A DNA stretch of 64,000 bases from JAJRRS01 sp965230275 (GTDB lineage Bacteria > Planctomycetota > Phycisphaerae > Phycisphaerales > Phycisphaeraceae). This document shows positions 1 to 9,322 of the stretch, piece by piece. The position numbers and the translations under genes are program-made. The stretch covers positions 1,364,001 to 1,428,000 of the forward strand of contig CBDDKO010000002.1 of NCBI GenBank assembly GCA_965230275.1. Direction: 5' to 3'. Below the pieces are notes generated by a model. The model saw only the letters and a program-made list of their open reading frames with translations. It made no database searches and was not told where the DNA came from. Position 1 is the first letter of the stretch. Each line of letters starts with the position of its first letter.

Positions 1-1
1 G

Positions 2-1930
2 TACGACCAGGCACTGGACCTGCTGGACCAGGCGCTGTTCCTTGACCCCAACGACGTCGCCGTCAACGCGATCAAGGAAATGATCGAAGAGGCCCAGATC
101 GTCGTGAAGGCCCGTGAGTTCCGTCGCCGGACACAGGTCGGCGTCGCCAAGCAGAGCAACATCAACGCCGCGGCCGCGATCCCTTACGAAGAGATCATGA
201 CCTACCCGGCGGACTGGCCACAGCTGAGCAACACCCGCCTGTCCAGCCAGGATGTCTCCGGCGGTGAGTCCGAAGCCAACCGCCAGGTCGCGGCCAACCT
301 CAAGAACCCGGTCCCGATCAACTTCGATAACAACCGTTTGGCCAACGTCGTCGACTACCTGCGTAACACCACCGACGTGAACTTCTTCGTCAACTGGCCG
401 GTCCTTGAAGCGGCTGGCGTGGACCAGGACACCCTGATCTCGCTGACCCTGACCAACGTCCCGGCCGAGCAGGCCCTGCGTCTGGTCCTCCAGCAGGTCG
501 GCAGCGAGTTCGACCCGATCAGCTTCTCGATCATCGAGGGCGTGGTGAACATCTCCACCGTCCGCGACCTGTCCCGGACGACCGACACCCGTGTCTATGA
601 CATCCGCGACCTGCTCGTTCAGGTGCCAAACTTCTCCGACGCCCCGAGCTTCGACCTGTCCGAAGCCCTGAACAACACCAACTCCGGCGGCGGCGGCCGC
701 GGCGGCGGTGGCGGCGGCGGCGGTGGCGGCGGTGGCGGTATCTTCGGCGATACCGACAATGAAGAGGACGAGGAACTCCCCACGCGCGCCGAACTGATCG
801 AACAGATCACCACCCTCATCACCGAAACCGTCGGTGACTTCAACGAATGGTCCGTTAACGGTGGTGACGTCTCCAGCCTCGACGAACTCAACGGCAACCT
901 CGTCGTCAAGACCACACCCGACAACCACCGCAACATCATCGGCCTGCTCGCTCAACTACGCGAAATCCGCTCCGGGCAGATCTCCGTGGAGGCCCGCTTC
1001 CTGCTCGTCGATGAGAGCTTCCTGGAAGAAACCGGGTTCGACTTCGACTTCCAGCTCAACGAAATCGGCTCCAGCTTCGGTCCCATCCGATTCGCCCAGG
1101 ACAGCTTCAGCATCGCCAACCGCCAGGAAACCGCGGTACGCTCCTCGCCCTTCGGCACCCCCACCGACGGCGGGCCCGGCACCTTCATCCCCGGTACGGG
1201 CTTCAGCCCCTCCACCGGGCGGGCCATGGACTTCAACGTCTCCTTCCTCGAAGACATCGAGGTCAACCTCCTTGTCCGGGCCACCCAGGCCAACCAGCGA
1301 TCACTCACGCTCACCGCGCCGAGGATCACGATCTCCAACGGTCAGCGTGCCTTCGTCACCGTCGCGACCCAGCGGTCGTTCGTCAGTGACCTCGAACCCA
1401 TCCCCGACTCCTTCGGCTTCGACCCTACCCTCAGCGTCACCCAGTCCGGTGTCGTCCTGGACGTCGAAGGCACGATCAGTGCCGACCGCCGATACGTCAC
1501 CCTGACCCTCCGCCCGAGCCTCGCCACCGTCATCAACATCCGCGAGGTCCAGACCTCCGGCGAAGGCCAAGGCGCCGACGACAATGGCAACAACAACATC
1601 ATCGTCAACATCCCCACCGGTACCATCGAGGCACCGGAACTGGAAATCACCCGCGTCTCCACCACCGTCAGCATCCCCGACCAGGGCACCCTGCTGATCG
1701 GCGGTCAGCGGCTGCTCGGTGAGGTCGAGATCGAGGCCGGCGTCCCCGTCCTCTCCAAGATCCCCGTGCTTAGCCGGTTGTTCTCCAACAACTCCGTCAC
1801 CAAGGACCAGCGCACCCTGCTGATCCTGGTCAAGCCCACGATCATCCTCCAGTCCGAGATCGAGGACCAGCAGTTCCCCGGCCTAATGCAGGACCCCACC
1901 AAGTTCAACATCAGCAACAGCCTCCGCTGA
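2..1930 (+). CDS. Secretin-family outer-membrane protein (GspD/PilQ-like), 5' partial
   Basis: The frame is open from base 2, so the gene starts outside the window. The first visible residues (YDQALDLLDQALFLDPND) look like the end of a TPR-type helix pair. A secretin N-terminal (STN/N-domain-like) segment follows around bases 300-640. The C-terminal third is a secretin domain: it carries VSIPDQGTLLIGGQ, then GVPVLSKIPVLSRLFSNN and KDQRTLLILVKPTII, the standard family end. Secretins form the outer-membrane ring of type II secretion or type IV pilus systems. A nearly pure glycine run followed by an acidic stretch (bases about 680-775) separates the N and C parts. A strong hairpin terminator follows the stop. 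Which secretion system it serves cannot be decided because the upstream genes are absent. The prepilin-like gene at 34.8 kb may belong to the same type of machinery. Confidence 0.88.
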   Translation, partial: YDQALDLLDQALFLDPNDVAVNAIKEMIEEAQIVVKAREFRRRTQVGVAKQSNINAAAAIPYEEIMTYPADWPQLSNTRLSSQDVSGGESEANRQVAANLKNPVPINFDNNRLANVVDYLRNTTDVNFFVNWPVLEAAGVDQDTLISLTLTNVPAEQALRLVLQQVGSEFDPISFSIIEGVVNISTVRDLSRTTDTRVYDIRDLLVQVPNFSDAPSFDLSEALNNTNSGGGGRGGGGGGGGGGGGGIFGDTDNEEDEELPTRAELIEQITTLITETVGDFNEWSVNGGDVSSLDELNGNLVVKTTPDNHRNIIGLLAQLREIRSGQISVEARFLLVDESFLEETGFDFDFQLNEIGSSFGPIRFAQDSFSIANRQETAVRSSPFGTPTDGGPGTFIPGTGFSPSTGRAMDFNVSFLEDIEVNLLVRATQANQRSLTLTAPRITISNGQRAFVTVATQRSFVSDLEPIPDSFGFDPTLSVTQSGVVLDVEGTISADRRYVTLTLRPSLATVINIREVQTSGEGQGADDNGNNNIIVNIPTGTIEAPELEITRVSTTVSIPDQGTLLIGGQRLLGEVEIEAGVPVLSKIPVLSRLFSNNSVTKDQRTLLILVKPTIILQSEIEDQQFPGLMQDPTKFNISNSLR

Positions 1931-1965
1931 GCCGATACCTCGGATCAGACAACCTGACCTAAACG

Positions 1966-2003
1966 ACAAGCCCACGTTCGCAAGAGCGTGGGCTTGTTCT
2001 TTG
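1966..2003. terminator. Hairpin terminator between convergent genes
   Basis: An 11-bp perfect stem (ACAAGCCCACG at 1966-1976 with CGTGGGCTTGT at 1987-1997) is followed by TCTTT on the + strand. It lies 35 nt after the secretin stop and 40 nt before the end of the convergent gene, so it may serve both. The T tract is only convincing on the + side. Confidence 0.8.
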
Positions 2004-2042
2004 GTTGGTATGTTTCGCCTGGTGGTACCCCACCCCACATCC

Positions 2043-3164
2043 TCACAACCGCTTCCGCCCCCGGCTATCCATCGCCGCCAGCAGCACGATGATGACAAGC
2101 GTTTGACCCGCCGCAATCCCCGCCTGCCACGTCTGAAGCGAACCAAGCATCACCCCACCCAACCCGCACGCCAGCGTACACGCCCAGACCACAAGCACCG
2201 CACGACGCGGGCTCAGGCCACGACGCACCAGCCGGTGGGAGAAGTGGTTGTGATCACCGACGAACGGGCTCTGGCCCCGGCACAAGCGGATCAGCGTCAC
2301 GCTGGTCAGGTCGTACAACGGGATCGCCATCACGATCAACGGCATCAGCACGCCGTACCAGTTGCCCAGCGTCGGCACATCCGAACCCGGGTCGAAGTAC
2401 GTCGTCCTCACAGAGACGACCGCCAGCACGCCACCGATGACCAGCGAGCCGGCATCCCCCATGAACAGCCTCGCCGGCGGAAAATTAAACGCCAGGAATC
2501 CGATCAAGGCCCCGAACAGCAGCGCCGCCAACGACGCGATGAACCACTGCCCGCCGATCAGCGTCGCCGAGAGATACAAACCCGCGATGATCGCCCCCAC
2601 GCCCCCGCTCAGCCCGTCCATGTTGTCCAAGAAGTTCATCGCGTTGATGATCGCCGTGATCCACAGCACACTCACCAGCACACTCGCACCGAACCCCCAC
2701 GGGCCATAGCCATCCAGAAACTGAAGCGCCCTGACGTCGCACAACAGCGCCAGCCCCACCGCGACGAGCAGCTGCACCAGCAGCTTCGGCATCGCCCCAA
2801 GCGTCCGCCGGTCATCAACCAGGCCCAGCACGTGGAGCACGCAGATCGATGTCAGCACGCCCCCGCCCATCGACGTACTCGCACGCAAACCCGGAAGGTG
2901 CTCGGCCACCGCCGGCATCCGCGCTTCCCACCAATCCGTCGGCACCAGCCACACCCCCAGCAGGCACGCCGACATCGGCAACGCCATGCCCGCGAAGATC
3001 GCTACGCCCCCGGTATTCGGGACGACCCGGCCGTGCCGCTTATGGCTCTCCCCGCCCGAAGCGTCCACCAGACCAAGCTTCCGGCTGGCTGTGAGCATCA
3101 GACCGGCTATGGGAAAACTCACCACGAAAGACACACACGCCATCAGTAAGCATATCCAAATCAT
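2043..3164 (-). CDS. Undecaprenyl-phosphate sugar-1-phosphate transferase (WecA/TagO/MraY superfamily)
   Basis: A 373-residue polytopic membrane protein of glycosyltransferase family 4. Family motifs visible in order: KRHGRVVPNTGGVAIF near residue 43, NAMNFLDNMDGLSGG (the catalytic Asp-rich loop) near 163, PPARLFMGDAGSLVIGG near 229, and VGDHNHFSHRLVRRGLS near 301. The family transfers a sugar-1-phosphate from a UDP-sugar to undecaprenyl phosphate at the inner membrane. This starts O-antigen, teichoic-acid or exopolysaccharide chains. The HxHxxHR-type loop (DHNHFSHR) favours the WecA/TagO branch over MraY. It stands alone, convergent with the secretin. The exact sugar donor is not deducible. 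Confidence 0.85.
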   Translation of the reverse strand: MIWICLLMACVSFVVSFPIAGLMLTASRKLGLVDASGGESHKRHGRVVPNTGGVAIFAGMALPMSACLLGVWLVPTDWWEARMPAVAEHLPGLRASTSMGGGVLTSICVLHVLGLVDDRRTLGAMPKLLVQLLVAVGLALLCDVRALQFLDGYGPWGFGASVLVSVLWITAIINAMNFLDNMDGLSGGVGAIIAGLYLSATLIGGQWFIASLAALLFGALIGFLAFNFPPARLFMGDAGSLVIGGVLAVVSVRTTYFDPGSDVPTLGNWYGVLMPLIVMAIPLYDLTSVTLIRLCRGQSPFVGDHNHFSHRLVRRGLSPRRAVLVVWACTLACGLGGVMLGSLQTWQAGIAAGQTLVIIVLLAAMDSRGRKRL

Positions 3165-3228
3165 GCCCTATTGGATACGCACGAAAGCCGATTGGCAAAC
3201 CCGCCCCCTTTGTGCATACACTCCACGC

Positions 3229-3780
3229 ATGAGTCAACACACCAATAAGCACGGCCGACGCCCCGGTCGTGGCATGCGGCCATTCGTCCTGATCCCCAAG
3301 TTGCTTTCCGTGGCAGCGCTCTTCGGCGGGTTCCTCGCCGCCAGCGTCCTGATGCACACCAGCGACCCGCAGACCCTGGATCAGTGGGCTTCGCTGATCG
3401 ACTCGATCCACGCCCTGTTCACCCGCCTGATCGTCCCCGCCGTATTCAGCGTGATCGTGTTCGGCCTGCTGCTGCTGGGGATGCACTGGCGCGCCTTCCT
3501 GGCGATGCGCTGGGTGAAGGTCAAACTGATCACACTGGTGGTCGTCTTGCCACCATTGCACCTGACCGGTCGCTCTCTGATCGGGCAGGCACGTATCGCC
3601 TTGGCCCAAGGCGAACTGGACCGTGTAGCCGAACTGATGGGCCGCTTCACACTCACACTCGACCTCGCCGTCCTCGCCGTTGCCCTGGTCATCGGATTCA
3701 GCCGCCACAAACCCCGCTTGGGCCAACGCCCCAAAACCCTCGCCGAGCAGCGTGCGAAGCACCCCGATCAGAACAAATAG
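3229..3780 (+). CDS. Small integral membrane protein, unknown function
   Basis: A 183-residue protein from an ATG at 3229. A longer in-frame extension exists upstream but it is antisense to the start of the transferase gene and unlikely to be real. The sequence shows a basic N-terminus and about four hydrophobic segments: VLIPKLLSVAALFGGFLAAS, LFTRLIVPAVFSVIVFGLLL, VKLITLVVVLPPLHL, and a last one near LAVLAVALVIGF. The tail is basic (RHKPRLGQRPKTLAEQRAK). The topology recalls DUF2269/CopD-like four-helix membrane proteins, but no conserved metal or haem ligands could be assigned. It is divergent from the transferase gene. Confidence 0.6.
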   Translation: MSQHTNKHGRRPGRGMRPFVLIPKLLSVAALFGGFLAASVLMHTSDPQTLDQWASLIDSIHALFTRLIVPAVFSVIVFGLLLLGMHWRAFLAMRWVKVKLITLVVVLPPLHLTGRSLIGQARIALAQGELDRVAELMGRFTLTLDLAVLAVALVIGFSRHKPRLGQRPKTLAEQRAKHPDQNK

Positions 3781-3892
3781 CACCGAAACCTCTTGAAAAT
3801 CACCCCGATCCGGATTATTATGTAATTATTGGAGGGGCTTGAATCGGCTCCATCCCAGCAAATGCATGTCCAGATCATAGAGGTGATAAACG

Positions 3893-5881
3893 ATGCGATG
3901 CACTTCCTTGAATGTGCTGTGGGTTTTGATGGTCGGGCTGGTGAGCCTGTCTGCCACCCGGGTCCAGGCCGAGTTCGCCGACTTCCGTGGTCTGTGGATC
4001 GACCGCTACGACTACCGCTCAGGCGGGGCCGCCAAGGTCCAGTCCATCGTCGATGACGCCGTCGCCTGGGGCTTCACCGACCTGATCTTCCAGGTCCGGG
4101 GCCAGGGCGACGCTTACTACAACTCCAACTTCGAGCCCAAGAGCTCCTACGCCAGCGGCTGGGACCCGCTGCAGACCGTCATCGACGCCGCCCACGCCGA
4201 GGGCCTGAAGGTCCACGCATGGATGAACACCATGCCGTTGTGGAACGGCACCTCGCCGCCAAGCACCAGCACCACCATCCCCCACCCCTTCTATCACAAC
4301 CCCAGCTACCGGGTCATGGACCTGAACGGCCAGTACCAATCGCTGCAGTCCGGCTACGTCATCGCCAACCCCATCAGCCCCGACTTCCATACCCACCTGA
4401 ACAACGTCGCCGGCGACATCGTCAGCAACTACAACATCGATGGGCTGCACCTGGATTACATCCGCTATGTCGGCAGCATCGACCACGCCGACCTGCCGCA
4501 CGACCCACAGTCCCACGCAATGTTCTTCGCCGAGACAGGCCTCGACGCCGCCAACCCGTCCAACGTCGGCGCATACCAGCAATACATCCGTGACCGGATC
4601 ACCGACCTGGTCGGCGGCATCCGCACCACCGTGAAAACCACCGACGCCAGTGTCGATCTCTCCGCCGCCGTCTGGCGCGACCCCGATGTCGCGACCAACA
4701 GCTACCTGCAGGAATACCGCACATGGCTCGAGAACGACCTGCTCGACATCGCCATGCCGATGCAGTACCTCCATGCCGGCACGAACTACTTGCTTCAGCC
4801 GAACATCCAGAACGTCATGAGCATCCAGACCAATGCGCTCATCGCGCCGGGCCTCGGGCCCTACCGCCACGCTCAGGAAGGCGACAGCACCGACCTGATC
4901 ACCCAGCAACTCCAGACGATCTATAACGCCGGCGCCCACGGCTCGACCATGTACGACGCCGGCCACCTGTTTAACGGCACCGCGTACAGCAACCAGCAGC
5001 TCGCCAACATCAAAAACTTCATCGATTCCACCATACAGCCCGACCCACCACCGCCCGGCGGCGGCACCATCGTCCCGCTGGTCGACTTCGAGGCCGACGA
5101 AGGCACGTTCAACCTCGGCGTGACCTACTCCGGCAGCAACTTCGGTATCAACGGCGGCACCGCCGAACGCGTCACCGATGAGTTCTATGAAGGCGGCGCT
5201 TCGCAGCGCATCGACATCGACGGCGATTCGTCCGGCTGGATGCTGCGCCACGTCTCCGGCGGCGGCAGCCCCGGCAACAACACCGCCATCACCGCCGACG
5301 GCTGGATCGGCTTCTGGCTGATGACCAACGACCCGGGCCTCACCGTCCAGATCGGCCTGGACGACCCGGACAGCGCCGACCGCGGCCGAGTCATGCCCGT
5401 CATCGCCGACGGGCAGTGGCACCTCTACCAGTGGGACATGGACGACCCCACCGACTGGGAGCCCTGGGCCTTCGCCGACGGGCTGATCACCGGCCCGACA
5501 CTGACCATGGATTCGATCTTCTTCCACGGCCAAGGGGACGCCACCTTCTGGCTCGACTATGTCGCGTACAATAACGGCGGCTCACTCACACCGCCCCCCC
5601 TACTCCCCGGCGACCTCGACGGCGACGGCTTCGTCGGCCTGAGCGACCTGGACATCATCCTCAGCCACTGGAACCAAACCGTCACCCCCGGCGACCTATC
5701 CATGGGTGATCCCTCAGGCGACGGCTTTGTCGGCCTCGATGACCTCGACTATGTCCTGAACCCCTGGAACACCGGCACCCCGCCCTCAAGTAATACCAAC
5801 ATCCCGGAACCGACGAGCTTGATGCTGTTGTCTTTATGTGTAGTTGTCACGACCAGATCAATGAGGCGTGATGTAATTTAA
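3893..5881 (+). CDS. Secreted GHL10-like glycoside hydrolase with carbohydrate-binding, dockerin-like and PEP-CTERM regions
   Basis: A 662-residue protein. GAGGTGAT precedes the ATG at 3893. Residues 1-26 are a signal peptide ending near RVQA. Residues about 28-330 match the glycosyl hydrolase-like 10 family (DUF187/YddW): FRGLWIDRYDY at the start, ADLIFQVRGQGD-like strand, then KVHAWMN, DGLHLDYIRY and LDIAMPMQY, all barrel strands typical of this family. Residues about 395-560 look like a jelly-roll carbohydrate-binding module. Two dockerin-like calcium loops follow (GDLDGDGFVGLSDLDIIL, then DPSGDGFVGLDDLD). The tail is a PEP-CTERM signal (IPEPTSLMLLSL, basic end). Family members act on cell-wall or extracellular polysaccharide. 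The substrate here is unknown. Confidence 0.85.
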   Translation: MRCTSLNVLWVLMVGLVSLSATRVQAEFADFRGLWIDRYDYRSGGAAKVQSIVDDAVAWGFTDLIFQVRGQGDAYYNSNFEPKSSYASGWDPLQTVIDAAHAEGLKVHAWMNTMPLWNGTSPPSTSTTIPHPFYHNPSYRVMDLNGQYQSLQSGYVIANPISPDFHTHLNNVAGDIVSNYNIDGLHLDYIRYVGSIDHADLPHDPQSHAMFFAETGLDAANPSNVGAYQQYIRDRITDLVGGIRTTVKTTDASVDLSAAVWRDPDVATNSYLQEYRTWLENDLLDIAMPMQYLHAGTNYLLQPNIQNVMSIQTNALIAPGLGPYRHAQEGDSTDLITQQLQTIYNAGAHGSTMYDAGHLFNGTAYSNQQLANIKNFIDSTIQPDPPPPGGGTIVPLVDFEADEGTFNLGVTYSGSNFGINGGTAERVTDEFYEGGASQRIDIDGDSSGWMLRHVSGGGSPGNNTAITADGWIGFWLMTNDPGLTVQIGLDDPDSADRGRVMPVIADGQWHLYQWDMDDPTDWEPWAFADGLITGPTLTMDSIFFHGQGDATFWLDYVAYNNGGSLTPPPLLPGDLDGDGFVGLSDLDIILSHWNQTVTPGDLSMGDPSGDGFVGLDDLDYVLNPWNTGTPPSSNTNIPEPTSLMLLSLCVVVTTRSMRRDVI

Positions 5882-5959
5882 ATAATTTCTGTCGCAACAC
5901 ACATCGACATATACCCTTTTATACCCAAGACGGCTATACTCCGTTTTGGTATTCTCATA

Positions 5960-6940
5960 ATGAAGGGGTTGATGATGCGGGGCCTATCTATAACTTGTAT
6001 GTTGGTTCTCTTGGGGCAACTCCCACAATCTACTTTGGCAAATTACGCGCTTTTTGCTGATCCAACAGATACGATCAGTATTAACGGTAACACCACACTC
6101 GACGGTGCCGCCACATACGAAGCCCGTATCCAGTTAAGAGGCGCTACGGGGAAAATCTTTAATGAGTGGCGGATCAAAGAGGAAGACAAGACCCTCCAGT
6201 TGAGAGATAACACTGTCTACGCCTTCAGCTACGGCCTGAACCGGTCGAGCGGCATGTCCGCCTCCCCAATTCTCACGCAGTACCAATGGCACCACCTCGC
6301 TTATGTTTATGACGGCTCCGAGGAAAGGCTTTACCTAGATGGCCAACTCCTAAATCAGCGTTCCGCAGCGGGTAATATCAGGGATGCGAATTACAGTATC
6401 TCGGGTTTGGGCGGATACGTGCGCGAAGAGTTTAGTCCCAGTTTTATTGGCTTGATGGATACTTTCCGCGTTTCGAGTGTAGCACGATATTCAGGCGTGT
6501 CTTTTTCAGCCCCCCAAGGCGACTTCGTGCCCGATGCCGACACAGAGCTCCTGTTTAACTTCACGGAACAGCCCGGCAGCATGACAGCTACAGATCTCAG
6601 TCACAACGCCGCTACAGGTTTTTTAGGCGCAGGCTTCACCGGGGCCACAGCACCAGAAATAATCAGCACGCTCCCGATCTGGGGTGACATGGACTACGAT
6701 GGATTTGTTGGACTGGATGACCTGGATATCGTGCTGACACATTGGAACGAGAACGCGGGCATAGGTAATCCACAACCCGGTGATGTAACCGGCGACGGCT
6801 TCGTAGGCCTCGACGACCTGGATGTCATCCTGACCCACTGGAACACCGGCACCCCGCCGTCAAGCCAGACCAACATCCCCGAGCCGACGCTATTTGCGCT
6901 TATGACCGGTGGCCTGGGCCTGCTGGTTCGTCGTCACTGA
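5960..6940 (+). CDS. Secreted LamG/concanavalin-like protein with dockerin-like repeats and PEP-CTERM tail
   Basis: A 326-residue protein with a signal peptide (LSITCMLVLLGQLPQSTLA). Residues about 30-215 form a LamG-type jelly roll: GNTTLDGAATYEARIQL, YQWHHLAYVYDGSEERLYLDG and GLMDTFRVSSVARY are the usual strands. Dockerin-like loops occupy about 230-300 and IPEPTLFALMTGGLGLLVRR ends the protein. The start is uncertain: ATGs at 5960, 5972 and 5975 are in frame, and AAGGGG sits best for 5975. Codon use is more AT-rich than in the neighbouring hydrolase, except for the second dockerin loop and tail, which are high-GC. That suggests a conserved C-terminal cassette joined to a different body. 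Confidence 0.75.
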   Translation: MKGLMMRGLSITCMLVLLGQLPQSTLANYALFADPTDTISINGNTTLDGAATYEARIQLRGATGKIFNEWRIKEEDKTLQLRDNTVYAFSYGLNRSSGMSASPILTQYQWHHLAYVYDGSEERLYLDGQLLNQRSAAGNIRDANYSISGLGGYVREEFSPSFIGLMDTFRVSSVARYSGVSFSAPQGDFVPDADTELLFNFTEQPGSMTATDLSHNAATGFLGAGFTGATAPEIISTLPIWGDMDYDGFVGLDDLDIVLTHWNENAGIGNPQPGDVTGDGFVGLDDLDVILTHWNTGTPPSSQTNIPEPTLFALMTGGLGLLVRRH

Positions 6941-6956
6941 AACATCGTCGATCAGA

Positions 6957-7252
6957 TCAACCCCGACAGCGCAGCCCCAGCAGCATGCCTGTGCTTAAAA
7001 CTAGCAGCGTGCCGGGCTCCGGGGTGTAGACGACTTCCGAGATACGGTCGATCGCGGCGTTCAGGCCGTCGGGGTCGCACCGGACGTGCGTCGCGTTGGC
7101 GGCGATCCCGCCGTAAATGTAGCCGATCCCGTCGCGTGCAGATCCAGGTAAACCTTGGTCGTCCCCGCCGGGATCGAGGGCAGCAAATCCACGCCAAAAG
7201 CCGCCCCTGCAGACGCAAGACACATCGTCGCACCAGTAACACACGACCTCAT
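6957..7252 (-). pseudogene. Frameshifted remnant of a PEP-CTERM protein gene
   Basis: AGGAGG lies just before GTG(7255)-ATG(7252), so the original translation start looks intact. From there one frame encodes a signal peptide (CVTGATMCLASAGAAFGVD) and then IPAGTTKVYLDLHA. The same frame then turns to nonsense and stops near 7061. A second frame picks up at about 7130 with RDGIGYIYGGIAANATHVRC and ends in a PEP-CTERM tail (YTPEPGTLLVLSTGMLLGL, then RCRG and a stop at 6957). Start and end are one base out of register. Spliced, the product would be about 98 residues, short for this class, so an internal deletion probably caused both the loss and the shift. A sequencing error is the alternative. 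Confidence 0.7.
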
Positions 7253-7403
7253 CACGCCTCCTAACGTGGATCAAGCCCCGACATGTAACTTGCTATACGC
7301 AAAGACCTATTTCACGCAGGATATGCGTATATCCCACCCATTGAGATATCCGTAATCATCTACTAAGCATGGATTCTCTGTGTCACAACGCCTGTGAAAA
7401 CGT

Positions 7404-8594
7404 TTATAAAACGTCCACGATCGCGCTGCACAGATGGTCCATATTCGCCTCGGTCATGCCGGCCACATTGATCCGGCCGGACCCGACGATGTAGATCCCG
7501 TAGCCCTCACGCAGCTTGCCGACCTGCTCCTTGTTGAGCCCCGAGTAGCTGAACATGCCGCGCTGGCTGGTGATGAATGAGAAGTCTCTGTTCGCGCCCT
7601 TGCTTGCCAGCGTCTGGACGAACAGGCTGCGCATCCCGTTGATCCGCTCGCGCATCTCGGCCAGCTCACCGTGCCACTGCGCGGTCAGGGCTTCGTCGCC
7701 CAGGACCGTCGTCACGATGCCGCCGCCGTGAGCAGGCGGGTTGGAGTAGTTGCGACGGATGCAGGCCTTCACATGGCTCTGCGCCGCCTTGGTCGCCTCG
7801 GCCGAACCGGCCACCACCGTCAGCGAACCGACGCGCTCGTTGTACAAACCGAAGTTCTTCGAGAAGCTGGCACACACGATCAGCTCCGGCACCTTCGCCG
7901 CCAGGCTGCGCAGCCCGACCGCGTCTTCCTCGATCCCCGTGGCAAAACCTTGATAAGCAAAGTCCACCAGCGGGATCAGACCCTTCTCAGCACACAGGTC
8001 CGCGACCTTGGCCCACTGCTCGGCGCTGAGGTCCACGCCCGTGGGGTTATGGCAGCAGCCGTGCAATAGCACAACGTCCCCGGCCTTCGCTTCCTGCAAG
8101 CCTTCAACCATCGCGTCGAAGCTCAGCGCGTTGCTCGCCGCATCGAAGTACGGGTAGCGCTTCATCGCCACGCCCGCGGCGGTGAAGATCGCCGGGTGGT
8201 TCGGCCAGGTCTCGTCGCTCATCCAGAGCGTCGCCCCCGGGAGTTGTGCCGTCATAAAATCCCCCGCCACGCGCAGCGCCCCGGTGCCGCCCGGGCAGTG
8301 GCTGGTCGCCGCACGCTTGTCAGTGATGATCGGGCTGTCCGCGCTGAAGAGCATCTTCTGCACCGCCGCGCCATACGCCGGGTCGCCGTCGATCGGCTTG
8401 TAGCCCTTGCTCTTCTCGATGTCGATCAGTCGGCGTTCCGCCTCCTTCACGCAAGCCAGCACCGGCGTCTGGCCGGTCGCGTCCTTGTAGACCCCCACGC
8501 CCAGGTTGATCTTGTTGTCCCGGGTGTCTTCCTTAAACGCCTCGGTCAGGCCAAGGATCGCGTCCGGGGGGGCAGGCTGGATCGAATCGAACAT
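7404..8594 (-). CDS. aspC: Aromatic/aspartate aminotransferase, class I PLP enzyme
   Basis: The 396-residue product (start ATG at 8594; an upstream extension of 89 codons lacks family similarity) has the exact length of class Ib AspC/TyrB enzymes. It opens with the family's FDSIQPAPPDAILGLTEAF and INLGVGVYKDATG. The GCCHNPTGVDLS segment contains the Asn that contacts PLP. The PLP lysine is in CASFSKNFGLYNERVG. The enzyme moves the amino group between aspartate and 2-oxoglutarate in the cytosol, and may also act on aromatic amino acids. AspC and TyrB cannot be separated by eye. It is a single gene, convergent with nothing close. Confidence 0.92.
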   Translation of the reverse strand: MFDSIQPAPPDAILGLTEAFKEDTRDNKINLGVGVYKDATGQTPVLACVKEAERRLIDIEKSKGYKPIDGDPAYGAAVQKMLFSADSPIITDKRAATSHCPGGTGALRVAGDFMTAQLPGATLWMSDETWPNHPAIFTAAGVAMKRYPYFDAASNALSFDAMVEGLQEAKAGDVVLLHGCCHNPTGVDLSAEQWAKVADLCAEKGLIPLVDFAYQGFATGIEEDAVGLRSLAAKVPELIVCASFSKNFGLYNERVGSLTVVAGSAEATKAAQSHVKACIRRNYSNPPAHGGGIVTTVLGDEALTAQWHGELAEMRERINGMRSLFVQTLASKGANRDFSFITSQRGMFSYSGLNKEQVGKLREGYGIYIVGSGRINVAGMTEANMDHLCSAIVDVL

Positions 8595-8894
8595 CGGTAA
8601 ACCCTTCTCAATTGGCTGGTGGTCTAAGCTCACGGCCCAAATCGGACCGGCGGGTAGATTAACGCCCGGGCTGTGAAGTGGCAACGTGGCCGCCCGACCG
8701 CTCTGAGCCCGGATTAGCCGCCGACAACCTTCTGGCAGGAGCCCTGAGATGGCGTAATATGGGGTATATGCCGGAGCCTGATGGTGGATGGACGAATCGG
8801 CATAGAGAATAGCAGTCAAGAAAGGTACTGAAAACTGAAGACTTCGAAACGACTCGATCAAGATAATACGTACATATCAATTTATATCATATCA
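8595..8894. other. Intergenic region, AT-rich towards the right
   Basis: About 300 nt between divergent genes. The right half is AT-rich and no clear promoter pair was recognised. An in-frame stretch upstream of 8895 has no stop until 8829 and encodes a hydrophobic run (ISIYIISLVFIVH), so the true start of the next gene could lie here at a non-ATG codon. Confidence 0.4.
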
Positions 8895-9311
8895 TTGGTA
8901 TTCATTGTTCATATGTGTTCTGGATGCGCACGCTCGCAGGATTCTGAAGCCATTAATAAGGCCATAGAGCATTACAACCAAATGAACCACGCGCCTGGTT
9001 CCCCCCCTCCCGGACTTGTAATTCCGCCAGGCTACACAGATACCGTTTATGATAGTGGATTTTACTATGCATGGTATGCGGAAAAAGTATCAGGCATCAT
9101 GCAGAACTATCAGATATCGTCGGAAACGAGATCCGTTTTAGAAAAAATCCACGCAGATGCAATGGAGATATCAGATATATATCAAGAGGCAATCGACCAA
9201 GGTGTTAATGACGATTCGCCGGTTGAAGATCAACGACTAATACTTAACCGAGCTTCTGGTCCTACAGCTCGTTTGGATCAATATATTAAGTCACTGGATG
9301 ACAATCGTTAA
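8895..9311 (+). CDS. Hypothetical small protein, possible lipoprotein
   Basis: 138 residues from a TTG at 8895; an internal ATG lies at 8913. The N-terminus is hydrophobic followed by CSGCARSQDSE, which resembles a lipoprotein signal with a weak lipobox (the residues before Cys are not canonical). The rest is hydrophilic and tyrosine-rich, with a helix-prone end (RLDQYIKSLDDNR). No family recognised. Base composition is clearly AT-richer than the flanking housekeeping genes. With the next gene and the RAYT-like repeats it forms an orphan patch that may have been acquired horizontally. Confidence 0.5.
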   Translation: MVFIVHMCSGCARSQDSEAINKAIEHYNQMNHAPGSPPPGLVIPPGYTDTVYDSGFYYAWYAEKVSGIMQNYQISSETRSVLEKIHADAMEISDIYQEAIDQGVNDDSPVEDQRLILNRASGPTARLDQYIKSLDDNR

Positions 9312-9322
9312 GCCGAGGCGAT

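Noticed and set aside
2001..3149. 382-codon plus-strand frame opposite the WecA-type gene
   Set aside because: The product is Arg/His/Gln-rich, as expected of the antisense of a high-GC gene, and the minus-strand protein has clear family motifs.
4019..5533. 504-codon minus-strand frame opposite the GHL10-like gene
   Set aside because: Val/Gly/Asp-biased shadow of a high-GC gene without domain similarity. Similar long frames opposite purL (12038-13216) and secA (57659-58693) were rejected for the same reason.
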